A stretch of DNA of 64,000 nucleotides. Origin: SIG607 sp045605385 (lineage in GTDB: Bacteria > Bacillota > Clostridia > Oscillospirales > Acutalibacteraceae). Position numbers and translations under genes: made by a program. Shown one piece after another: positions 8,519 to 15,700 of the stretch. A model generated the notes under the pieces. That model was not told the origin of the DNA and ran no database searches. It was given only the letters and a program-made list of their open reading frames with translations. The DNA lies in contig JAZUPW010000039.1 in assembly GCA_045605385.1 (NCBI GenBank), forward strand, positions 118,132 to 182,131, in the 5' to 3' direction. Positions within the stretch are counted from its first letter, which is position 1. Every line of letters begins with the position of its first letter.

Positions 8519-8624
8519 ACCACAGTATAAAGCTTTTGTAAAGCAAAAGAAAATATTGTTCGCAAAAACACAAAAATTCGTAAAATTGCATTTACATTTG
8601 ACTTTGCTTTTCATATACTGTGGT
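8519..8624. promoter_or_regulatory. Candidate AraC operator pair in the divergent intergenic region
   Basis: TATACTGTGGT occurs on the plus strand at 8614-8624, and its exact reverse complement lies at 8519-8529. The right copy coincides with the -10 of the EamA promoter, and the left copy lies just upstream of the AraC start. Eighty-four bases separate the two copies. Role as a regulator site is inferred from symmetry and position. Confidence 0.5.
8591..8619 (+). promoter_or_regulatory. Promoter of the transporter-glycyl radical enzyme-activase operon
   Basis: TTTACA (8591-8596), 17-base spacer, TATACT (8614-8619), about 27 bases of leader before the EamA ATG at 8653. The -10 is part of the inverted-repeat element. 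Confidence 0.65.
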
Positions 8625-8652
8625 TGTACGATAACAACTTGGAGCGTGTTTT

Positions 8653-9579
8653 ATGGGTCAACCGTTTTTATCTAAGAAAAGGAACGTATGTGTAATTGCT
8701 GTTCTTTACACATTTTTGTGGGGTTGCGCTTTTCCGCTTGTAAAGCTGTGTATGCAAAACTTTGCGGTAGCAGGAAACGATAACCTTTCAAAATGCCTTG
8801 TAGCAGGAATCCGTTTTTCCTTTGCAGGTGTGATTACACTTTTAATTGCAAAACTTTTGTTAAAGCAATCTTTAAAAATTAACGTAAAACAGTTTAAAAC
8901 CTGTTTTATTTACGGCGTTACCGCAACGGCACTTCAATATGCCTTTACATATATAGGGCTTTCTATGGTAGACGCTTCAAAGGGCGCCGTTTACGATCAA
9001 CTTTGTGTCTTCTTTATAGTGATTTTTTCGGGAATCTTTTTTAAAGACGATAAGTTAAGTTTAAAAAAGGTAATAGGCTGTATGGTGGGCTTTTTGGGGG
9101 TGGCTGCCATAAACGTTTCATCACTTAGTTTTTCTTTAAGCTTGGGCGATATTATAATGGTTGCTGCAGCGCTTGTGCAAACGGTGGCTTACTTTGTAGC
9201 AAAGAAAAGCACTGCAGATTTTTCGCCCGTGCTTCTTGTGGGTTACGGACAATTGACGGGCGGTTTGATTTTAACGGTAGGCTCGCTTGCTTTCGGCGGA
9301 AGAATAGTTATGGTTAATACTGCGGCAATTCTTTCACTCACAGCGCTTATATTTATTGCAAGTATTGCCTATATACTTTCACTTTGGCCTCTTAAGTATT
9401 TCCGTGCTTCGGAAATTTCAATTTTTAATTTGCTTATAACAATATTCGGTGTGGTTATGTCGGGCATTGTTTTAAAAGAAAACGTATTAAAATTAAATTA
9501 TGCCATAGCTTTAATTTTAATAATTGTAGCTGTGCTTATAATAAATTCTAAGGAGAAAAAATATGTGGAACAGATTTGA
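8653..9579 (+). CDS. EamA/DMT superfamily transporter
   Basis: A 308-residue membrane protein with about ten hydrophobic helices in two repeated halves, as in the drug/metabolite transporter superfamily. The first EamA repeat begins with LYTFLWGCAFPLVKL and the second covers about residues 160-300. The start has TTGGAGCG eleven bases upstream. Its end overlaps the glycyl radical enzyme start by 17 bases, so the two are translationally coupled. The likely job is import of that enzyme's substrate or export of its product; direction and substrate cannot be read from sequence. Confidence 0.85.
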   Translation: MGQPFLSKKRNVCVIAVLYTFLWGCAFPLVKLCMQNFAVAGNDNLSKCLVAGIRFSFAGVITLLIAKLLLKQSLKINVKQFKTCFIYGVTATALQYAFTYIGLSMVDASKGAVYDQLCVFFIVIFSGIFFKDDKLSLKKVIGCMVGFLGVAAINVSSLSFSLSLGDIIMVAAALVQTVAYFVAKKSTADFSPVLLVGYGQLTGGLILTVGSLAFGGRIVMVNTAAILSLTALIFIASIAYILSLWPLKYFRASEISIFNLLITIFGVVMSGIVLKENVLKLNYAIALILIIVAVLIINSKEKKYVEQI

Positions 9580-11830
9580 TATTGACAGAGAAAAACTTAA
9601 TTTGTATGACAACCCTAATTTTGAAGAGGGAAGCGGAATTACCAACCGCCAAGAACTTGTTTCGGGAGTAAGAGAATATATAGAACGTTACAAGAACGAA
9701 TCCAATACCATTATAAAGGCAAGAGCTATTGAGTACGTTTGCGATAATGCGGCTATAGAAGTAAATCCAATCGATTGGTTCGGAATTAACTTTTTTGGCT
9801 GGTTTACCTGGCCCAAGGCAGATAAGGTTTATAAAGAACTTGGCGTAGGCGAGCCATATTCTGCTTTAAAGCCTTTGCGATTTTTGGTGGAAAACTGGAT
9901 ATGCAAAGTTCCGCGTCCCGCAGAATATAAAGAAGCTGAGCATCTTTACCGTGAATGCGGGCTTGGTAATATTGCTTATGACTACGATCATAGTGTTCCG
10001 GACTGGGATTCGGTTGTAGGGCTTGGCTTTAAAGGAATTCTTGAACGTGCAAGAAAAAACCGTGCGCTTTACGAGTCAAACGGTATCCTTACTAAGGAAA
10101 AAGAGGATTTTTACAACGGCATTGAAATTGCATATTCTGCGGTTATAAGAATGTATGAAAGGGTTGTGGTTTGCGCCGAAAAGCATATAAACGATGACAA
10201 AAAAATGCCTGTTATGATAAAGGCATTAAAAACCGTTATAAATGGCGCGCCCGAGACGTTTTATGAGTTTTTGTTGCTGATTTATCTTTATCAAATGGTA
10301 CAAGAGCATATTGATTGTGTTCAGGTAAGATCATTAGGCAATATAGACGTAGACGGATATAAGTATTATAAAAACGATATTGAAAAAGGTACTCTTACAA
10401 AAGAAAATGCAATAGAACTGTTGCGTTATTTTTATGAAAAGTTTACCAATCAAGCGCATAAATTCGGTCAGCCTCTTTATTTCGGCGGTGACGACGATAA
10501 CGGAGAAAGCCTTGTAAACGAACTTTCTTACACAATGATAGAAGCGTATGACCGTTCTTGTATTGTTAACCCAAAATTGTTTATTAAAGTAAGCACAAAA
10601 ACTCCCGATAAGTTTCTTAAAACTGTACTTGATATGATGCGCAGAGGTAATAACTCGGTTGTATTCGTAAACGAAGATTTAGGCGCAGAAATTATGCGAA
10701 AACTTGGCAAGGATGAGGCCGATACCAAGCGCCTTATTGCTACGGGTTGTAATAATTTTATTTCCAGGGGAAATGAATGTACCGTAGAACATATTTACGT
10801 GAATTTAGTAAAAGCTGTTGAGTTTGCTTTTAATAATGGTGTTGACCCCATTTTAAAAGAAAAAATCGGTTGTAATACCGGGGATGTAAGTGATTTTAAA
10901 ACCTTCGAAGATTTTAAATCGGCCTATTTAAAGCAGGCAGAGTTTTGTCTTAATAAAGCCTTTGTAATGGCAGATTTTATAGATGAAAATCTTTTCTACT
11001 TTAACCCTACTCCTATTTATTCGGGCGCTATAAGTGATTGTTCAAAGAACGGTAAAGACGTTGCCAACGGCGGTATTAAATACGCTAATACGACAATGTT
11101 TTTAAGCTGTCACGCAACCGTTGCCGATTCACTTTATATGGTTAAAAAGTATGTTTATGATTTAAAGAAATATACCATAGAAGAAGTTAAAAATGCTTTG
11201 CTTGCCAACTTTGAAGGCTATGAAGAAATGTACGAAACCTTTAAGAATGATCCCGAAAAGTACGGAAACGACTACGATTCGGTAGATAGTATTTTTACTG
11301 AGGTTGCAGAACATATGGGTAATCTTGTAAACGGAAGAAAAAACAAACGCGGCGGTATGTTTGTTGCTAACGGCGAATCTATAATTAACGCTCATAACTG
11401 GGCAAATTTATGCGGCGCAACTCCCGACGGCAGAAAGCGCGGAGATTTACTTTCTAAGAATATGAGTGCTTCTACTTATATGGATAAAAAGGGAATTACC
11501 GCTCATATTAAGTCGGTTACAAAGATAGATGCGACAACCTATCCTTACGGTTGTCCGTTCGACTACCTTTTACATCCTTCGGCAACACAGGGCGAAGAAG
11601 GATTAAATGCTTGGCTTGGACTTCTTCGCACATTTAATAAGCGTGGCGGTTTTGGTTTCCAAGGCAGCGTTCAAGATTCTAAAACTCTTAAAGATGCTCA
11701 GGCACACCCCGAGAAATATCCTACCCTGCAAGTGCGTATAAGCGGTTGGAGTTGGTACTTTACAAAAATGGAAAAGAAATACCAAGATGAGTTTATACGT
11801 CGTGCCGAGGTTATGGAGAGTGTAATGTAA
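9563..11830 (+). CDS. Divergent glycyl radical enzyme of unknown substrate
   Basis: A 755-residue member of the pyruvate formate-lyase/dehydratase superfamily. The C-terminal glycyl loop reads VRISGWSWYF with Gly728 as the predicted radical site; the usual loop is RVxGYxA, so Tyr is replaced by Trp. Upstream lies the conserved GATPDGRKRG block near 618-627. The thiyl cysteine aligns to Cys396 in ATGCNNF. In known dehydratases, decarboxylases and C-N or C-S lyases the next two residues are Val-Glu, the Glu being the general base; here they are Asn397-Asn398. The protein lacks the Cys-Cys pair of pyruvate formate-lyase. It is followed directly by its activase. A radical enzyme is secure; the reaction is unknown. 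Confidence 0.9.
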   Translation: MWNRFDIDREKLNLYDNPNFEEGSGITNRQELVSGVREYIERYKNESNTIIKARAIEYVCDNAAIEVNPIDWFGINFFGWFTWPKADKVYKELGVGEPYSALKPLRFLVENWICKVPRPAEYKEAEHLYRECGLGNIAYDYDHSVPDWDSVVGLGFKGILERARKNRALYESNGILTKEKEDFYNGIEIAYSAVIRMYERVVVCAEKHINDDKKMPVMIKALKTVINGAPETFYEFLLLIYLYQMVQEHIDCVQVRSLGNIDVDGYKYYKNDIEKGTLTKENAIELLRYFYEKFTNQAHKFGQPLYFGGDDDNGESLVNELSYTMIEAYDRSCIVNPKLFIKVSTKTPDKFLKTVLDMMRRGNNSVVFVNEDLGAEIMRKLGKDEADTKRLIATGCNNFISRGNECTVEHIYVNLVKAVEFAFNNGVDPILKEKIGCNTGDVSDFKTFEDFKSAYLKQAEFCLNKAFVMADFIDENLFYFNPTPIYSGAISDCSKNGKDVANGGIKYANTTMFLSCHATVADSLYMVKKYVYDLKKYTIEEVKNALLANFEGYEEMYETFKNDPEKYGNDYDSVDSIFTEVAEHMGNLVNGRKNKRGGMFVANGESIINAHNWANLCGATPDGRKRGDLLSKNMSASTYMDKKGITAHIKSVTKIDATTYPYGCPFDYLLHPSATQGEEGLNAWLGLLRTFNKRGGFGFQGSVQDSKTLKDAQAHPEKYPTLQVRISGWSWYFTKMEKKYQDEFIRRAEVMESVM

Positions 11831-12717
11831 TGAAGGCAAATATATTCGATATTAAGCATTTTGCCGTTCACGACGGACCCGGAATAAGAACAACCGTATT
11901 TTTTAAGGGTTGCCCCTTAAAATGTATTTGGTGTCATAACCCCGAAAGCATAAGCAAAGAAAAACAAATGGGCTTTTTGCAAAACAGTTGTGTAAATTGC
12001 GGTGCGTGTGTTGTTGTGTGCAAACAAAACGCGCACGGTATAAATGACGGCATACACAGTTTTGACCGCGCTAAATGTATTACCTGCGGTGAGTGCACCA
12101 AGGTTTGTAATGCAAAAGCATTAACTCTTTACGGTCAGGAACGTGAAATAGAAGATATTGTAAAAGACGTGCTTGAGGATAAGGATTTTTATGAATGCTC
12201 AAACGGTGGAGTAACGCTTTCGGGCGGAGAATGTCTTGCTCAGGCAGATACTTGTGCAGTCTTGCTTGAAGCTTTAAAAAAAGAGGGCATACATACAGCG
12301 GTTGATACCTGCGGCTTTGTTTCAAAGGAAACCTTGAACAAGGTTATGCCTTTTACCGATTTGTTCCTTTACGATATTAAAGCATATAGCGAAGACGTGC
12401 ATATTAAATGTACGGGGCAATCTAACAAGGTAATACTTGAAAATCTTAGATATATCGATTCTTTGGGCAAAAAAACAGAAATAAGATTTCCTTATGTGCC
12501 GGAATTTAATAGTGATGAAACCAAAGGAATAGCAACCTTTTTATCTACTCTCAACAACGTTACCGGTATAAGAGTTTTGCCTTACCACAATTATGCGGGA
12601 ACAAAATATTCTTCGCTTGATATAGAGGATACATTACCAAAACGATTGCCTAATGATGAGGAAATTACTAACGCTAAAGCTGTGTTTTCTTCACACGGTA
12701 TAAAAGTGCTTGAATAA
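11830..12717 (+). CDS. Glycyl radical enzyme activating enzyme (radical SAM)
   Basis: Installs the glycyl radical on its partner with S-adenosylmethionine and a [4Fe-4S] cluster. The 295 residues contain the radical SAM motif C28-x3-C32-x2-C35 (CPLKCIWC), an inserted ferredoxin-like domain with two C-x2-C-x2-C-x3-C sets (Cys54/57/60/64 and Cys83/86/89/93), and the SAM-binding SGGE near residue 130. The two extra clusters are typical of activases for dehydratase-type glycyl radical enzymes and absent from PflA. The start ATG overlaps the upstream stop codon (TAATG), so pairing with that enzyme is clear. It is probably oxygen sensitive. Confidence 0.93.
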   Translation: MKANIFDIKHFAVHDGPGIRTTVFFKGCPLKCIWCHNPESISKEKQMGFLQNSCVNCGACVVVCKQNAHGINDGIHSFDRAKCITCGECTKVCNAKALTLYGQEREIEDIVKDVLEDKDFYECSNGGVTLSGGECLAQADTCAVLLEALKKEGIHTAVDTCGFVSKETLNKVMPFTDLFLYDIKAYSEDVHIKCTGQSNKVILENLRYIDSLGKKTEIRFPYVPEFNSDETKGIATFLSTLNNVTGIRVLPYHNYAGTKYSSLDIEDTLPKRLPNDEEITNAKAVFSSHGIKVLE

Positions 12718-12745
12718 CTATTTGTAAATTATTAACAGTATAATA

Positions 12746-12780
12746 AGAAACGTGTTGGACATTCGCCCCAACTCGTTTCT
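12746..12780. terminator. Bidirectional terminator
   Basis: Arms AGAAACGTGTTGG (12746-12758) and CCAACTCGTTTCT (12768-12780) with one mismatch, extended by outer TATAATAA/TTATTATA. It lies between the convergent activase and dockerin-protein genes. Confidence 0.75.
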
Positions 12781-12788
12781 GTTTGTTA

Positions 12789-15700
12789 TTATAAGAGATT
12801 TGCAATTTTCTTTTTAAGAAGCGCAAGGTCGGCTGCATTAGGTGTTCCGCCGCTTGAGTCAACATCGGGATATTTAACCTCTTCGCTGTCAAGCGGAATA
12901 AGCTCTGCAAGTACCTTTTTAAGAAGCGCTAGGTCTGCCGCATTTGCACTGCCGTCACCGTTTACATCTCCCAAAACAATGCCGTCTTCTTTGTTATAAC
13001 TTAGGGTATCTGTAACTATATTCGTTCCGTTGTTATATGTAACTGTTGCATACAACGTATGCTCACCGCTTGGAAGATTATTTGGAAGAATATAATAGGT
13101 TTCTCCGTTTTTGATATGCATTTTATCAATCGGCATTGAATCCATAAAGAATGTTATATCCGTAACATTAACGTCTATTCCGTTAAATGTTTGAAGTGCA
13201 ATAAAGGTGTTGGATGTTATATTGTCAGGAATAATAAGCTTTGGTTTTTCTATGTTGTTATAAAGAGCAAATCCTTGGATTTCAAGATTCAAATTTACAA
13301 ATTCTGTAACACCCTCACCGTCTTTCGGACAAATAACAAGTATTATATCTTCAAGTGTGTCGGTAGCCTTAATAAACTCGGTTATGTCTATTTTTGATAT
13401 TGTTTCTGAAAGTGTCAGGCATGCAATATATGAATTTGAATATACTAAGGCGCTTGAAATACCTAAACCTTCTGAATTAGCATAAGCTTTGTTCCAGGTA
13501 AGTTTGTTTACGTCTATACTTTTAGGAATTCCGTAAATATAAATTGTGTTACCAACGCTTTCTGGTGTGACTTCAAGGTTTAAAAAGGCTTTTTGAGTGT
13601 GATAAAGCTGATTTTTGTTAAAGGCTGTATACAATTTCTTTATACCGCCGGGATTCTTTAACGTGCCATTTGTAATATCAATTGAATAGCCAACCTTTAC
13701 ACAAGTATTGGGAGTTTTGCCGTATATAACGGCAGCGGTTGAGTAATTAGATTCTTTGGTGCCGTTAAAGGTTAAAGTGGGCATAGAAATTTCGCTTTCG
13801 GGAAGAGAAGAAGAAACAATTATATCGTCTATATAAATCCCCGAAGCACGCCAACCTGAAGCCAACATAATTCCAAGAGGAGCACTAGATGTGCCAATCA
13901 TATCGGCTGTAACGGTAAAGCTCATTTCAACGTTAAACCAATCGTTTGTAGGAACGCTCGAGCTAGTTACTTCATTACCGTTGTAATAAAATTTAGCTGT
14001 TAAATATGAAGGTCGATTTATAAAGTTTCTGAAACTTGCTTCACTAATCGAGTCATATATTGTGTAGGTATCACGGCTATCTGCTGTAAATTCAACGTAC
14101 TCTTTATATCTTACGGTATAAACACACCCCAAATCATCGTCGGTAAACATACCGTTTTTGGCAATAAGGTTTTTAAGATACAAAGCCTGATAATAACCTG
14201 TTGACTCAACACCGGTTTTTTCAAAATACATTACGGTATTGGTCGCGTTTTTGGGGTCTTGCTTTAGTCCTATTTCGCAACCGCTTATTTGACTAATAGG
14301 AGTATAATTTTCAAAATTATCTTCTGTTTCAAAATTTGTATTTGAAATTTCAGTGGTTTTGTTGTCAATCGCAATTTTAATGCTGTCGGCCTTTTTCATA
14401 ACCGAAATATCGTCCACGTAAATTCTTGTGGCCCGCCAACCGCTTCCTACAATAATAGAAGTCCAATTAGCATAGTCGCGTACTGTTTCTTCTGTAACGG
14501 TTATGGTGTACTCAACCGTAAACCAATCGTTAGCGGGTGGTGTTGCTGCGCTACCGTTTATAAGGGTTTGACGTTTTAAATAAGAGGGAAGCGAATAGTT
14601 AGTAGAACCAGCCTTTCCTATGTTCCCATAAATAGCGTAGGTTGTGTAGTTTTCAAGTTCTATGTACTGCTTAAATGAAATTGTATAGGTTGTTCCGATA
14701 TCGCTTTCGTCAAAAAGGTCGTTGCTTTTTATAAGTCCGGTAAATGCTATATTTTGCGCATAACCGTTAGTACCGCTTTCTTTACCGCTTTTATCAAAAT
14801 AAAACACAGTATTATTCGCATTTTTAGGGTCGCTTGTTAAACCGATATCGTAACCTTTCATTTCACTTGAGGCGGTGTAATTATTGTAACTGTTTATATT
14901 TTCAAAGGTTATGTCATTAACAACGGTCTGCTGTTCGGCGCAGAATATAAAGGTTACCGCTTTATATCCCAAGTTTGCCATGTAAGTAACGTAATCTTTA
15001 ACGTCTATTGAAAATGTTGTGGATTTAGAAGTATCTAAACTTGCCAATGCTTTTTTGCCATAAATTTTATCCTTTAAAACGGAATAACCTTTAGTATCAT
15101 TAGCATAAGCGTTATTCCAATTTATGTTACCGTCAAAGGTTTCGGCAAAGCGTGAATCGTCATCGGTAATTCCGTAAACCTTCAAAACGTTGTTTGCAAG
15201 GGCAGATATGCTAAAATCAAGCGTAACAGAACCTGATAGGTCAAAATTTTCAACAGGAATTTTTACATAGCCTTTTTGCACACCGTCTATATTGGCAAGC
15301 GGCTGTCCGTTTATATTAGGTACTTCTTCTAAACTGTCGTTAGAAAATTCTCCGTTAGCTATTACTGAATAGTCGTTAAGCTCAATTTCTTGTTTGTCGG
15401 GAGTATAAAGTAAAAGTGAACAGGAGAGTCCGTCGGTATTTTCACTTGAAGCAAACTCACACGGGGAATTGTCGTAAACTACGGTTAAATCATCTAAATA
15501 GAACGGTGCTTTTCCGTAAGGAACCAAAGTTACGGCGCAAGCATTAACGTCTACCATTTCTTTTGTAATAACCGTAATGTATTCAATAAAAGTCCAAACG
15601 CCTGCAGTCATATTAAAGTTTTGCCCGCCGTAATCTACGTAACCCGGAGTACCGCTTTCTGCAAAAAGACCTACAAGCAAAGAGGTGCTTTCTTCTGATT

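Noticed and set aside
13740..14900. Possible tandem DNA repeat within the dockerin gene
   Set aside because: The two modules are similar as proteins, sharing short blocks, but the DNA has diverged; they are domain duplicates, not a recent repeat.
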